64,000 nt of DNA from Flavobacterium succinicans (GCF_001662485.1 NZ_JMTM01000035.1:124001-188000), one strand, 5' to 3'; shown: positions 50,384-61,893, numbered from the stretch's first letter. Program-made: numbers and translations. Notes: generated by a model from the sequence alone, not told the origin.

Positions 50384-51862
50384 TTAGTATCCAGGGTTTT
50401 GTTGCCAATTTCCGTTTGAAAATTGAATTTCTTCAATAGGTAAAGGGAATAATTCGTTTTTATTAGCAGTAAAACCTGGAATTTTCCCAGCTGCTTTACC
50501 CGTTCTAACTAGGTCGAAGAAACGGTGTCCTTCTCCCAAAAGTTCCACTCTTCGCTCTGCCAAAATAAAATCTGTCAAAGCAGCTCCAGAAGCAGAAATA
50601 TCATGATTGGTATCGCCAAAAGCACGACGACGCACTTGATTCAGATACAATCTTGCTTTAGTATCATCAATTCCGCCACGACTATTGGCTTCGGCAGCCA
50701 TTAAAAGTACATCGGCGTAACGAATGGCTCTGTAGTTGTTAGGATTCGTCAAATTCAAATCTCCAGCTGCATTGGCACTTCTTTTTCTTGGTAAATATTT
50801 TCTGTTGAAATATCCTGTGTGTTCGTTTCCTTTACCAAAAGTAGCGCTCGTGCTAGCTGCCCATGCCTCAATGTCTAGAATAGCTACATCTTTTCTACGG
50901 TCACCAATTTCGAAAGCACTAGCCGCTTCTTTAGTAGGTACATTAAAACTAAATCCAGAAGAAAAAACACTACCTGAATAGTTTCTAATGCCATTAAAAC
51001 CAACGGCTACATTTCCTTCGCTACATTGTAAACATCCAAATCCAGCGCCTTCAACATCTGTATATTGTACTTCAAAAACAGATTCGGCGTTGTTTTCACC
51101 AGCTTCTTCAAAGATGGAGTTATAATCCGTAACCAATGAATACGTATTAGAGGTAATCACACTTTCTAAAGTACTCGCTGCTTGAGTGAATTTGTTTTGA
51201 TACAGATACGCTTTTCCAAGTAAGGCTAAAGCTGCTCCTTTGGTAGCACGACCTTTTTGAGAAGGAACTGCGGCCAAATTAGCCGAAGCATAAATCAAAT
51301 CCGCTTCAATAGAAGCATACACTTCTTGAATGCTGGCTCTTTTGATGGTTTTTTCATCACCAATTTTGAAACGAGCATCCCCTTTCATCGGGATACCGCC
51401 AAACCATTTTACCAATTCGAATTGATAGTAAGCACGTAAAAAACGAGCTTCGGCAATAACCTGATTTTTACCTGAAAAATCCGTTTTGTCTTTGAATTCC
51501 AAAATATAATTGGCTCTTTGAACACCTGCAAACATCCAATTCCATAAATCACGTAAATTGCTATTTACAGGCGTATGAATCATATCATCTACTTGTTGGA
51601 AACCTATCACATCGGTTGGACTTTCTCCGCCAGCTAGCGTATTATCCGAGGCGATTTCACCCAATAAAACATTAACATAAGATGATTGTAACAAATCATA
51701 AGCGGCTACTAGCGCTTTATCATAATCATCTTTAGAGTTAAAATAATTTTCCGAGTCTATAGAATAAGCAGGCGAACGATCTACAAAATCATCCGAGCAT
51801 GAGGTAACTGTAAGTGTAGTTACAAATACAGTTGCTATCGTTAAAAAAAGATACTTTTTCAT
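50384..51862 (-). CDS. SusD/RagB-family outer-membrane lipoprotein
   Basis: The 492-residue protein has a lipobox (TVTSCSDD, C22) and SusD architecture: helical TPR-like part (NYFNSKDDYDKALVAAYDLLQ, RAYYQFELVKWFGGIP) and the C-terminal RADVLLMAAEANS and EERRVELLGEGHRFFDLVRTGK-like block. It binds the oligosaccharide and caps the SusC pore. It lies 11 bp after the SusC gene. Confidence 0.95.
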   Translation of the reverse strand: MKKYLFLTIATVFVTTLTVTSCSDDFVDRSPAYSIDSENYFNSKDDYDKALVAAYDLLQSSYVNVLLGEIASDNTLAGGESPTDVIGFQQVDDMIHTPVNSNLRDLWNWMFAGVQRANYILEFKDKTDFSGKNQVIAEARFLRAYYQFELVKWFGGIPMKGDARFKIGDEKTIKRASIQEVYASIEADLIYASANLAAVPSQKGRATKGAALALLGKAYLYQNKFTQAASTLESVITSNTYSLVTDYNSIFEEAGENNAESVFEVQYTDVEGAGFGCLQCSEGNVAVGFNGIRNYSGSVFSSGFSFNVPTKEAASAFEIGDRRKDVAILDIEAWAASTSATFGKGNEHTGYFNRKYLPRKRSANAAGDLNLTNPNNYRAIRYADVLLMAAEANSRGGIDDTKARLYLNQVRRRAFGDTNHDISASGAALTDFILAERRVELLGEGHRFFDLVRTGKAAGKIPGFTANKNELFPLPIEEIQFSNGNWQQNPGY

Positions 51863-51873
51863 TGTAATTGCAA

Positions 51874-54800
51874 TTAAAAATTAATGTTTAGTCCAAACAA
51901 ATAGGTTCTTGGAACAGGATAAAATCCATAATCAATTCCACCTCCAATTGGCGCTCCATTCGACGCTCCTGGATCGTATCCTTTGTATTTAGTGAAGGTG
52001 TACAAATTGTTTACACCGGTATAAATTCTGAATTTTGAAATTCCAATTTTTTCAGAAACGGTTGGACTTAAAGTGTATCCTAATTGAACATTTTGAATTC
52101 GGATATAAGAAGCATCTTCTACAAAATAATCCGAGAATACACTATTTGAAGTAGCGCCTGTAGTTACTCTTGGGGTTGCGTTGGTAGAACCTTCGCCTGT
52201 CCATCGATCTAAAACATAATTTAAGCGGTTGGCATCGGACAAGGTTCTTTCATAATTACGAACCATATCATTCCCCACCGAAGCAAAGGTGTAAATAGCA
52301 AAATCTAAATTCTTATAATTCATTTGCATATTGAAACCCATTGTAGCTGTTGGAATTGGATCGCCAATATTAGTTCTATCATTGGCATTTATAATGCCGT
52401 CGCCATTGGTATCAACATATCGAATATCGCCTGGGGCCGCATTAGCTCCTAAAGCAATTTGAGAAGGGTGCGCATCGACTTCGGCTTGGTTTTGAAAAAT
52501 TCCATCTGTTTTGTAACCAAAGAAATATCCAATTGGTTTCCCTACTTCCATTCTTGATGGCGCAGGTTGTCCTACCCCGAAAGATCCACCTTCAATAAAT
52601 CCAGTTCCATTATCAACAGCCAAAACTTTGTTTTTCAAAAACGTCACATTATACCCTAAACTCAATGAAAAATCATTATCAAAAGTATTTTTATAGTCTA
52701 TCGAAAATTCAACTCCTGAATTGCGAACGGTACCTGCGTTCAAGGTTGGCGCACCAGCTCCTGGAGCTGCAATGCCATTAATACCCGAAACAGGGATGTT
52801 TGGTATTAATAAGTCTTTACGAGTATCGATGAAATAATCTGTCACTATAGATACTTTGTTGTTGAACAATTTCAGATCTAAACCAACATCAAATTTTCTA
52901 GCTTCTTCCCATTTCAAATCAGGATTTGGGGTTTGTCCCACTGCCGTTCCGTTTACCAATGCGCCGTTAAACACATAAGTTGCTTCGCCACCTAATAGGC
53001 CAACATACCCATTGTTTGGAATTTGGTCATTACCCAAAGTACCATAACTTGCTCTTAGCTTCATAAAATTAAGCGTCTTGGATTCTCCATAAAAAGGTTC
53101 ATCTGAAACAATCCAACCGGCTGTGAATGAAGGAAAATATCCTACTCGGTTGTTGGGTCCAAATTTTGTTGAAGCATCACGTCGTAACATGGCCGATAGT
53201 AAGTATCTTCCTTTAAAATCGTATTGCAATCTTCCAAAGTAAGACAGCCTTCTTTCGTCATAAACATAAGAACTGTTAGTTTTAGCATCTAATGTACCAG
53301 TGGTCAATGAGATGTCGGCAAAGTCCCAAGAATTATTTGGCACGTCATAACCTGTGGCATAAAGTCCATTGCCCCATTCTTTGAAAATGGTGTTTCCAAT
53401 AGTGCCCACAAAACTGTGGTTTTCTCCAATTTTTTTGGTGTAAGTTCCAAAAATATCGAAAGAGTAATTGTTGTCATTCACCGTTCCTTGAGTAACAGAG
53501 CTGCGTTGTACATCAAAAACTTTTCCTCCATAATTTACTTGTTTGGCGAAAATTTTGGATTCACTATTAGAAGTATTAAAACCAATGGTACTTGAAAGCA
53601 CAAAACCATCAAACAGTTTATAATCTAATCCGAAATTACCGTTCAATTTCTTATAATTATAATCGTTATAAGTATTGTCTATTTGAGCTAGTGGGTTAAT
53701 GATTTCAGTCCCTAAACCAGTTGTACTTGGTACTAAAGTATAGTTACCATTTGTATCATACGGATTTAGAGTAGCTGGAGCATTCAAAGCATTAAACAAG
53801 ACAGAACCCAATCCGTTTTCATTTAATGTTTTTCTATTAAAATAAGTATAGATAACATTGGTTTTTAATTTCAATTTATCACTCAAATCCGCACCTAAAG
53901 ACACTCTTGCCGTGTTTCTTAAAAATCCCGATTTATCAGTGCCAACAATCCCTTCTTGATCCAAATGCGAACCACTTACAGCATAAGTTACTTTATCAGA
54001 TCCACCTGAAATTGAAATATCATGATTAATGATAGGAACTCCAGTGCTGAATACTTCTTTCTGCCAATTGGTTCCTTTCCCTAAACCTGAAACATTTGGA
54101 TAAGGAATAGTTTGACCGCCATTAGCATAACTTTCGTTCAATAACAAAGCATATTCTGTAGCATTTAACGTAGGCAAAGTTCTTGTAGTTTCTTGAAAAC
54201 CTACATAAGTGTTGAAATTTATTTTTGTTTTGGCGTTCTTTTTTCCTGATTTAGTAGTGATCAAAATCACGCCATTAGCACCAATGGTTCCGTAGATAGC
54301 CGCTTGTGCATCTTTCAAAACAGTGATCGTTTCGATATCATTAGGATTGAGCAGTCCTAATTCTCCAACATAACCATCAATAATAGTGGTAGGTCTATTT
54401 TCACCATTAGTGGCAATTCCACGAATTCGGATGTCTAAAGCTGCACCCGGTGAACCCGACTGAGTCGTAACATTTACACCAGAAACTGTTCCTTGAAGTG
54501 CTTGTTCTACTTTTACTGGCTTGATAACATCCAAAGCTTTGGCATCTAGAACCGAAACAGCTCCCGTTACCTCCCTTTTCTTTTGGCTACCGTAACCAAT
54601 CACCACTACTTCTTTTAAAGCACTGGATTCTTCTTCCATTTTTATGGTTAGATTTTGATTCCCTTTAACTGTGAGCTGAGTATCTTTATACCCTACATAA
54701 CTAAAGAGCAGCACAGCATTTTCAGCTACTTTGGCTAATTTAAAGCCGCCATCAAAGTCGGTCGACACAGATTGCGAACCATTTTTTACCCTCACGTTTA

Positions 54801-54918
54801 CTCCCGGAAGTGAGGTTCCGGTTTTGGCATCGATTACCTTTCCAATGATTTCATTCGTTTGTGCATACCCTAAAGAGGCCAGCAAAATGAATGCAATTAA
54901 TACTAGTTTAGATTTCAT
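51874..54918 (-). CDS. SusC/RagA-family TonB-linked outer-membrane protein
   Basis: The 1014-residue protein has a signal peptide (LGYAQ), a CarboxypepD_reg-like domain with LPGVNVRVKN and the VVVIGYGSQKKREVTGAV SusC signature, a plug and a barrel ending RTYLFGLNINF. It imports beta-glucan oligosaccharides together with the SusD partner. First gene of the operon; the regulator gene lies upstream in the same direction (241-bp spacer). Confidence 0.96.
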   Translation of the reverse strand: MKSKLVLIAFILLASLGYAQTNEIIGKVIDAKTGTSLPGVNVRVKNGSQSVSTDFDGGFKLAKVAENAVLLFSYVGYKDTQLTVKGNQNLTIKMEEESSALKEVVVIGYGSQKKREVTGAVSVLDAKALDVIKPVKVEQALQGTVSGVNVTTQSGSPGAALDIRIRGIATNGENRPTTIIDGYVGELGLLNPNDIETITVLKDAQAAIYGTIGANGVILITTKSGKKNAKTKINFNTYVGFQETTRTLPTLNATEYALLLNESYANGGQTIPYPNVSGLGKGTNWQKEVFSTGVPIINHDISISGGSDKVTYAVSGSHLDQEGIVGTDKSGFLRNTARVSLGADLSDKLKLKTNVIYTYFNRKTLNENGLGSVLFNALNAPATLNPYDTNGNYTLVPSTTGLGTEIINPLAQIDNTYNDYNYKKLNGNFGLDYKLFDGFVLSSTIGFNTSNSESKIFAKQVNYGGKVFDVQRSSVTQGTVNDNNYSFDIFGTYTKKIGENHSFVGTIGNTIFKEWGNGLYATGYDVPNNSWDFADISLTTGTLDAKTNSSYVYDERRLSYFGRLQYDFKGRYLLSAMLRRDASTKFGPNNRVGYFPSFTAGWIVSDEPFYGESKTLNFMKLRASYGTLGNDQIPNNGYVGLLGGEATYVFNGALVNGTAVGQTPNPDLKWEEARKFDVGLDLKLFNNKVSIVTDYFIDTRKDLLIPNIPVSGINGIAAPGAGAPTLNAGTVRNSGVEFSIDYKNTFDNDFSLSLGYNVTFLKNKVLAVDNGTGFIEGGSFGVGQPAPSRMEVGKPIGYFFGYKTDGIFQNQAEVDAHPSQIALGANAAPGDIRYVDTNGDGIINANDRTNIGDPIPTATMGFNMQMNYKNLDFAIYTFASVGNDMVRNYERTLSDANRLNYVLDRWTGEGSTNATPRVTTGATSNSVFSDYFVEDASYIRIQNVQLGYTLSPTVSEKIGISKFRIYTGVNNLYTFTKYKGYDPGASNGAPIGGGIDYGFYPVPRTYLFGLNINF

Positions 54919-55159
54919 AACATTTTGGTTTTGTATTGAATTCTAAAATTACTGTAACTACAACGTGATAGTTTAAAAAGAACCTCTACAAAAAATATAC
55001 AATTCAAAAAAAGTTTTATTTATTTAAACAAACCCTAAAAAAACAGCATAATTATTACGAAAATAGCACAGCCAAAACCGTTTAACAAAAACAAAAAAAA
55101 CCACAACAATTACAAATGTTGTGGTAATGTATAGGAGATTAATGATTATTTTGAAAAAA

Positions 55160-57967
55160 CTATACGGTAAGAATATATTCTACCAAGCCTTGTTCATGTG
55201 TTAAATCCATTTTTTTGCGTAATCGATATCTTTTTATCTCTACACTTCTTACCGAAATATTCAGCAAGGGGGCAATTTCTTTAGACGAAAGATTCATTCT
55301 TAAATAGGCACATAACCTCAAATCATTTGGAGTTAATGACGGGTGTATTTGTTTTACGCGTTTGAGAAAATCTTTATCAACACTATCAAATGCTTCGCGG
55401 AAAACTTTCCAAGAATCCTCTTCGGTAATATTTTTATTGATCGTTGATATCACTGATTTTATATTTGAAGTATCACTCGGAGCGGTTTTCTTTAAATCTT
55501 CTTTGATAAAAGCCAACAACTCGTTTTTACTATTCAAACTCATAGTCGAAACAGCCAATTCTCGGCTCTTAGAATCAACATCTTGTGACAATTGCTCGTT
55601 TCGTAATCGCATTAATTCTTGTTCGTTTTCGAGCTCTTTGATCTCAAGCAAAAGGTTATTCTCTTCGATGAGCTTGGCTTCCTGTTTTTCATAATAATTC
55701 TGATACGCCTTGTGAATATAAAATACCAAAACAACAAATAATATGAGATAAACGAATACAGCCAAATTGGTCAGATACCAAGGCTTTAAAACCGTAAAAG
55801 AATAACTTGCTGTATTTTCTAACAAGGAATTAGAAAATTTTGCTCTTACCTTAAACACATAATTTCCTGGAGGTAAATTTTTGAAATTAATGGCCGATTT
55901 TGAACTCCATGTACTCCACTTTTCTTGAAAGCCTTCCAATAAAAACTGATATTCAGCATTGATATACTTATTGTATTCGGGCACGGTAAAATTAAATGCG
56001 ATGTTGTTTTGTTCATAATTGAATTTTCCATCCTCTGGAATTGCGTAATTATATGAACCCTCATTCAATCGATTCACGGCAATATTAGTAATGGCTACTT
56101 TGTAATTTTTAAAACTCAAATCATTCAAATTCAAGGTATAATAACCATCTGCCGTACCAATAAGAAAAACAGCATTAGACAACTGCGTACAATTCTCATA
56201 CCCCAACATCGAATTCGTCAATGAAGCTGGAATTGGAATGACATTATCCTTCAACTGATTGCTCAATTTACTCAAAGACAAATAATGGATATAGTTCTTG
56301 GTAAACAACCACAATCTATTGGAATTGTCAACAATCATTTGTCCTGAAGTATATTCTTCTTTGCTAAAAATAGTGCTCAAAAACGGATCTTTGATAAATT
56401 TCTTGGTTGAAGGATTTAACTTGAAAATTCCTTCTTTATAAGCATAATAAATGGCGCCATTGAATTGAGTCAAACTAGCGTTTTTTCCTTTTTGGGGAGA
56501 AGTGTAGGTATAAAAAGGAGCTGTTTTTGTCAACTCTTTATTTAATTGCAATCGAAAAACACCTTTGTATTCATGGCTTATATACACTTCAAGTTGTTTT
56601 GTGATTTCAAAACTTTTAGCCGAATAATCAAATCCAGCTATTTTGTTTTTAAAAACCCATTGATTATTTACCTTTTGCAAAACAGAAATTCCGTAATAAT
56701 TTCCTTGTATAAGTAGATCTTTTCTGTTAGGAACTGGGCAAAACTTCCAAGTTCCAGAACTTTTAAAAATAGGTATCGCGATTGCACCTTGAACTAAAAA
56801 ACTTCCAGAATCATGACCACAGAAGAGTTCTCCATTCCATTCAAACAAAGACCATACTTGCCCTTTCGTTCCGTTTATAAATTTAAAATCCTCATTCGAG
56901 TCATATTTTTTATAAAAAAGGCCTTGATTCGTGCCCACATAAAGCTTTCCATCAATAAGTTTTGTGGCGTAAATAGTTCCCAAAACCCCTGAATTATCTG
57001 TAAAACTCTTAATGGGAGATTGCAAATTGATGCAATTGATGCCATTGTCTAAACCAATCCATAAATTTTTATCAAAATCTTCAAACAAGGACAAAACAGT
57101 ATTATTGCTCAATCCTTTGCTTTGATAAATATGATGTTTAAGCTTTCCATGCGTATCGATAATAAAAACACCATTAGAAACGGTACCTACTGCAAAACTC
57201 CCATTGGATAATTGCTGACTGTTGTAAATAGTATTCGCAATTAACTGGTCATCTACTTCTGTTATAAATCGAGAAACTTTATTTTGAATCAAAGTATAAA
57301 AACCATTCCATTGCGTTTGTATCAAAAGTCCTTGATCGATAGCAAATACATTGATGATTTTATTGTTTTTGAGTATCGGATCATTAGAAACCAAACTTTC
57401 TTTTCCGCTTACGATCTCAAATAATCCATTCGAAACCGTTTGATAGTAAATTGCATTGGGCGTTCGATAGGATTTCAAAATGCCACTTTTAGGCGCAATA
57501 ACTTTAAACGAATCTTTTTTGGAATCATAAATGAAAATCTTGTTCAACGACTGAAAAATAATCCATTGATCATAATTCAGTATATTCCAAAACTGCTCAT
57601 CGTCCTGAATTTTGCTTTTAATTTTTTTGCTTAATGAAGTATATTGTAATTGTCCATTTTTTTGGCGTACCCAATACCCAAACTCCATGTAACAGCCCGT
57701 GTAAATTCGCTGTCCAATCACTTTTACCGAACGAATTATCGTTTCGTTGGGCGAAGGATATAAATCCCATTTGGAGCCATCAAAAGTGAGTAAACCTTCG
57801 TTATTGGCAAAATACAAATATTGATTTTGATCCTGAGAGATCATCCAATTTTGGTTACCAGCTCCGTAAGTATTGGGAGCATATTTTACAATTGGTGGAA
57901 GTTCTTGAGCTAAAAAATTGAAAACTGAAAATAAAGCTACGAGTAAAAAAGTTTTTTGTAATCGCAT
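55160..57967 (-). CDS. Propeller/Y_Y_Y sensor-regulator with C-terminal LuxR-type HTH
   Basis: The 935-residue protein has a signal peptide (NFLAQE), a large region of two-component-regulator propeller repeats (about 25-640), a Y_Y_Y domain (about 650-725, YQFLLEGFQEKWSTWS), a membrane helix (about 733-755), a coiled coil (about 765-830), and a C-terminal LuxR-type HTH (about 865-935, LTPNDLRLCAYLRMNLSSKEIAPLLNIS). There is no kinase or receiver domain: glycan sensing outside would act directly on DNA inside, a one-component variant of the SusR/HTCS design. It surely controls the downstream operon. Confidence 0.9.
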   Translation of the reverse strand: MRLQKTFLLVALFSVFNFLAQELPPIVKYAPNTYGAGNQNWMISQDQNQYLYFANNEGLLTFDGSKWDLYPSPNETIIRSVKVIGQRIYTGCYMEFGYWVRQKNGQLQYTSLSKKIKSKIQDDEQFWNILNYDQWIIFQSLNKIFIYDSKKDSFKVIAPKSGILKSYRTPNAIYYQTVSNGLFEIVSGKESLVSNDPILKNNKIINVFAIDQGLLIQTQWNGFYTLIQNKVSRFITEVDDQLIANTIYNSQQLSNGSFAVGTVSNGVFIIDTHGKLKHHIYQSKGLSNNTVLSLFEDFDKNLWIGLDNGINCINLQSPIKSFTDNSGVLGTIYATKLIDGKLYVGTNQGLFYKKYDSNEDFKFINGTKGQVWSLFEWNGELFCGHDSGSFLVQGAIAIPIFKSSGTWKFCPVPNRKDLLIQGNYYGISVLQKVNNQWVFKNKIAGFDYSAKSFEITKQLEVYISHEYKGVFRLQLNKELTKTAPFYTYTSPQKGKNASLTQFNGAIYYAYKEGIFKLNPSTKKFIKDPFLSTIFSKEEYTSGQMIVDNSNRLWLFTKNYIHYLSLSKLSNQLKDNVIPIPASLTNSMLGYENCTQLSNAVFLIGTADGYYTLNLNDLSFKNYKVAITNIAVNRLNEGSYNYAIPEDGKFNYEQNNIAFNFTVPEYNKYINAEYQFLLEGFQEKWSTWSSKSAINFKNLPPGNYVFKVRAKFSNSLLENTASYSFTVLKPWYLTNLAVFVYLILFVVLVFYIHKAYQNYYEKQEAKLIEENNLLLEIKELENEQELMRLRNEQLSQDVDSKSRELAVSTMSLNSKNELLAFIKEDLKKTAPSDTSNIKSVISTINKNITEEDSWKVFREAFDSVDKDFLKRVKQIHPSLTPNDLRLCAYLRMNLSSKEIAPLLNISVRSVEIKRYRLRKKMDLTHEQGLVEYILTV

Positions 57968-58133
57968 GAGTTGAATGTTTATGTAAAACTATAACTTAAT
58001 ATTATAAATTCTAAATAAATCAGCAGAAACAAAAGGAATTAGCAACAAAAAACAATTAAAAACAAGGATTTTACAAGACCAAGTAGACAAAAATTGTGAT
58101 TCGTTTAACCTTCACAAACAGGGCAAAATTGAT

Positions 58134-58141
58134 TACTTTTG
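58134..58141 (+). promoter_or_regulatory. -7 box of uvrA
   Basis: TACTTTTG fits TAnnTTTG and lies 18 bp before the ATG at 58159. A longer frame from 58096 would span it, so the later start is preferred. Confidence 0.6.
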
Positions 58142-58158
58142 TGCAAATTCATTTTATT

Positions 58159-60969
58159 ATGTCGATTGACCTTTCTACATTAGACCCCAAACAAAATATA
58201 ATAATCAAAGGCGCACAGGTTCACAATCTAAAAAACGTGGATGTTGTCATTCCTAGAAACAAATTGGTAGTAATTACCGGACTTTCGGGCTCTGGAAAAT
58301 CAAGTTTGGCTTTTGATACCCTTTATGCCGAGGGGCAACGTCGCTATGTAGAAAGCTTGTCATCCTATGCACGGCAATTCTTAGGCCGTTTGGATAAACC
58401 AAAAGTAGAATATATCAAAGGTATTGCTCCAGCCATTGCCATCGAACAAAAAGTAAACACGACCAATGCGCGCTCTACAGTGGGTACTTCAACAGAAATC
58501 TATGATTACATCAAGTTATTGTATGCGCGAATTGGACGTACCTACTCTCCTGTTTCTGGCCAAGAAGTAAAGAAAAATACCGTAACCGATGTGGTCAATG
58601 TTGTAAAAACCTTAGCTTTGGATAGCAAATGGCTGCTTTTGGCACCTCTTCATGTAGAAGAAGGTCGAAAACTACAAGATAAATTAAAAATACTACAGCA
58701 ACAAGGTTTTGCAAGAGTACTTGTCGATCACGAAATGCTTCGTTTAGATGATTTTATTGCTTCTATTTTGGACAAAAAAGACAAAGAGATAGAAAAACTG
58801 ACTATCGAACTCATCATTGATCGTATTGTGGTTAAAACCGAAGAAGAATTCTACAATCGTTTGGCCGATGCCGTTCAAACCGCTTTTTATGAAGGAAAAG
58901 GAACCTGTTTTCTACAAGAACTTAACGAAAAAAATAGATTTAGCTTCTCGAATAATTTTGAGTTAGATGGTATTGCATTTCTAGAACCCAACGTTCATTT
59001 ATTTAGCTTCAATAATCCTTATGGAGCTTGTCCGGCTTGTGAAGGCTACGGAAACATTATTGGTATCGATCCAGAACTCGTAGTTCCGAACACGACGCTT
59101 TCGGTATTTGAAAATGCCATCTATCCTTGGCGTGGCGAAAGCATGAGTTGGTTTAGAGATGAACTAGTCAATGCTGCCTACAAATTTGATTTTCCGATTC
59201 ACAAACCCTATTTTCAGTTAACTGATGAACAAAAGGAACTCATTTGGACAGGAAATCAATACTTTCAAGGACTGCATGATTTCTTTAAAGAGTTAGAAGA
59301 AAAAAATTACAAAATACAAAATCGCGTGTTGCTCTCGCGTTATCGTGGTAAAACCAAATGTCCGAGTTGCAAAGGAAAACGCCTTCGTCCAGAAGCATCC
59401 TATGTCAAAATAAACCACAAGACTGTATCTGATCTTGTAGACTTACCAATTAAGAATCTAGTAGATTTCTTCAAAAAAATTGAATTGGATGAATATGAAA
59501 AACAAATCGCTAAGCGTTTATTGATTGAAATAAATAATCGACTATCCTTTTTGACAGAAGTAGGATTGGATTATTTGACCTTAAACCGAAATTCAGCCAC
59601 TTTATCGGGTGGAGAATCACAACGCATTAACTTAGCCACTTCACTCGGAAGTAGTTTGGTAGGATCGATGTATATTTTGGATGAACCGAGTATTGGTTTG
59701 CACCCAAAAGACACCGAACGCTTAATCAATGTCTTACTTTCGTTACGAAATTTAGGCAATACCGTAATTGTGGTCGAGCATGACGAAGATATCATGAAAG
59801 CCGCTGACATGATTATTGACATTGGTCCAGAAGCCGGTACTTTGGGCGGAAATTTGGTCGCACAAGGGACTTTCGAAGAAATCCTAAAAGCGGATTCCTT
59901 GACCGCAAATTATTTGAGTGGCACCAAAACTATTGCAACTCCTAAAAAAAGACGTCCCTATAAAAATTACATCGAAATCATTGGCGCTAGAGAAAACAAT
60001 TTACAAAATATCGATGTTGTTTTTCCTTTGGATATACTTACGGTTATTACTGGCGTTTCTGGTAGCGGAAAAAGTACTTTAATCAAGAAAATACTATTTC
60101 CAGCCATGCAAAAAAAACTGGAAAACGTAGGTGAAAAAGCAGGACAATTTACTGAAATGAAAGGCTCTTTTTCGCATATCAAACATATTGAATATGTAGA
60201 TCAAAATCCGATAGGAAGAAGTTCCCGTTCGAATCCTGTAACCTACATCAAAGCCTATGATGACATCAGAGATTTGTTTGCCAAAGAAAAACTATCCAAA
60301 GTAAGAGGCTATCAAGCCAAACATTTTTCGTTTAATGTGGACGGCGGCCGATGCGAAACCTGTAAAGGAGAAGGGACTATCAATGTTGAGATGGTTTTCA
60401 TGGCCGATGTGCAATTGCCTTGTGAAACCTGCAATGGAAAACGCTTTAAAAAAGAAATTCTAGAAGTTACCTTTGAAGAAAAGAACATTCACGACATCCT
60501 CACTATGACCATTGATGATGCTATTGCATTTTTTACAAAACATAAACAAAATAAAATTATTCAAAAATTACAGCCTTTGCAAGACGTTGGTTTGGGATAT
60601 GTGCAGTTAGGACAATCATCGTCAACGCTTTCTGGTGGCGAAGCGCAGCGTATTAAACTGGCTTCGTTTTTAGTGAAAGGAGTAACTAAAGAAAAAGCAT
60701 TATTTGTATTTGATGAACCTACCACAGGACTTCATTTTCATGATATTAAAAAATTACTCGCTTCATTTGACGCTTTGATTGAAAAAGGACATTCTATACT
60801 TGTTATAGAACACAATCTTGATTTGATAAAATGTGCCGATTGGATTATTGATTTAGGACCTGAGGGAGGAGAAAATGGAGGTAAACTCTTAGCTGTTGGA
60901 ACACCAGAAGAAGTAGTCAAAAATAAAAATTCAGTTACGGCCAAATACCTTAAAGAAAAACTGAACTAG
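58159..60969 (+). CDS. uvrA: Excinuclease ABC subunit A
   Basis: The 936-residue protein starts at [13 protein letters not shown]. It has two ABC ATPase modules (Walker [10 protein letters not shown] and GVSGSGKST; signatures [12 protein letters not shown] and [12 protein letters not shown]) and two CxxC zinc modules (CPACEGYG...CPSCKGKR and CETCKGEG...CETCNGKR). It recognises bulky DNA damage and loads UvrB in nucleotide excision repair. Full length, single-gene unit with its own promoter and terminator. Confidence 0.97.
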   Translation: MSIDLSTLDPKQNIIIKGAQVHNLKNVDVVIPRNKLVVITGLSGSGKSSLAFDTLYAEGQRRYVESLSSYARQFLGRLDKPKVEYIKGIAPAIAIEQKVNTTNARSTVGTSTEIYDYIKLLYARIGRTYSPVSGQEVKKNTVTDVVNVVKTLALDSKWLLLAPLHVEEGRKLQDKLKILQQQGFARVLVDHEMLRLDDFIASILDKKDKEIEKLTIELIIDRIVVKTEEEFYNRLADAVQTAFYEGKGTCFLQELNEKNRFSFSNNFELDGIAFLEPNVHLFSFNNPYGACPACEGYGNIIGIDPELVVPNTTLSVFENAIYPWRGESMSWFRDELVNAAYKFDFPIHKPYFQLTDEQKELIWTGNQYFQGLHDFFKELEEKNYKIQNRVLLSRYRGKTKCPSCKGKRLRPEASYVKINHKTVSDLVDLPIKNLVDFFKKIELDEYEKQIAKRLLIEINNRLSFLTEVGLDYLTLNRNSATLSGGESQRINLATSLGSSLVGSMYILDEPSIGLHPKDTERLINVLLSLRNLGNTVIVVEHDEDIMKAADMIIDIGPEAGTLGGNLVAQGTFEEILKADSLTANYLSGTKTIATPKKRRPYKNYIEIIGARENNLQNIDVVFPLDILTVITGVSGSGKSTLIKKILFPAMQKKLENVGEKAGQFTEMKGSFSHIKHIEYVDQNPIGRSSRSNPVTYIKAYDDIRDLFAKEKLSKVRGYQAKHFSFNVDGGRCETCKGEGTINVEMVFMADVQLPCETCNGKRFKKEILEVTFEEKNIHDILTMTIDDAIAFFTKHKQNKIIQKLQPLQDVGLGYVQLGQSSSTLSGGEAQRIKLASFLVKGVTKEKALFVFDEPTTGLHFHDIKKLLASFDALIEKGHSILVIEHNLDLIKCADWIIDLGPEGGENGGKLLAVGTPEEVVKNKNSVTAKYLKEKLN

Positions 60970-60993
60970 TCTAAACAAAATGGTATTCTAGAA

Positions 60994-61041
60994 AAATAGC
61001 CCCGAAAACTGTATTAAACTACATGAATTCGCGGCTATTTT
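60994..61041. terminator. Terminator of uvrA (bidirectional)
   Basis: Stem AAATAGCC/GGCTATTT with additional inner pairs, then nine T. The right arm GAATTCGCGGCTATTTTT is similar to that of the terminator at 31976-32025. Confidence 0.75.
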
Positions 61042-61066
61042 TTTTTAAGAAAGTGATGTCTTGCAA

Positions 61067-61363
61067 CTACCCCATATAACAATTTTCTTGAAAAACGTTT
61101 CCGTCTTCATCAAGACCAACAACGATTTTCTTTGCTTTTGAAATATGGCTCAAATAAAGCCATACAATAGACCAAGCGCCTAATGTTACACAAGATAATT
61201 TAAAATTTAATTTGTGATTGACTCTTTTGGGTTTTTTGGATAAAACTGCAAAAGGTAAAGCATCATTTCGTTCCTCTAAAATAAATCCCTCTTCTAATTT
61301 AGAGTTGATGGATTTTGTAAAAATGGTTAAATCTTCTTGGTTTAAAGATTGGTTATATTTCAT
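61067..61363 (-). CDS. Conserved small protein of unknown function
   Basis: The 98-residue protein has a charged N-terminal half (NQEDLTIFTKSINSKLEEGF, ILEERNDALPFAVLSKKPKRVNHKLNFKLSC), one hydrophobic helix (about 59-72, VTLGAWSIVWLYLSHI) and a short polar tail. The layout suggests a cytosolic domain with a membrane anchor, or a buried helix. Not recognised. Its downstream neighbour is the uvrA terminator. Confidence 0.65.
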   Translation of the reverse strand: MKYNQSLNQEDLTIFTKSINSKLEEGFILEERNDALPFAVLSKKPKRVNHKLNFKLSCVTLGAWSIVWLYLSHISKAKKIVVGLDEDGNVFQENCYMG

Positions 61364-61893
61364 GCTATTTTAGTTTTTAAAGATTAAAATCCAATACATA
61401 CATTAGATATTAATTTTTTACAAATTTACCTTAGTTAAATAGCATGTACAATACCCACTTTTAGTGATATTTCATATAAAAAAATAACACACACTTAAAG
61501 TACTAATAATCAGAATTTTAAAAAAAAATTTAACGTTAAAAAACTAGATAAAAGGCACTAAAAATCGATAAAAAGCTAAATAAATTTAGCAAAAAAAAAG
61601 CTAATTTTAAGCTATTTCTGAATAATCTCATAATTACCTACTTAAAAAAAACAACTACCTGAAAATCAGACAACAAATAAGCTCAAAAATCTTGCTGTAA
61701 TTAGCTTACCAAAAGATTACCGAAAACAAGGACATAATCTAAATGTCTGCTTCATTAAAACACTTTTGAATGTTTTGATGAAATGAAGGTTAGCGATTTT
61801 TTGTTTTTACGTCTTTGGTAAAAGCTTTACGGAATATTTGTATAGACTTCGCTATTCGATTTTTTTTAAATGAAAACAAAAAAGCAACAATGC
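61364..61893. other. Long AT-rich spacer
   Basis: More than 500 bp without a supportable gene, very AT-rich. The only structure is an imperfect hairpin (TTCATTAAAACA near 61751 facing TGTTTTGATGAA near 61771). Together with the repeat that follows and the flippase end, it separates housekeeping genes from a surface-polysaccharide cluster. Confidence 0.5.
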
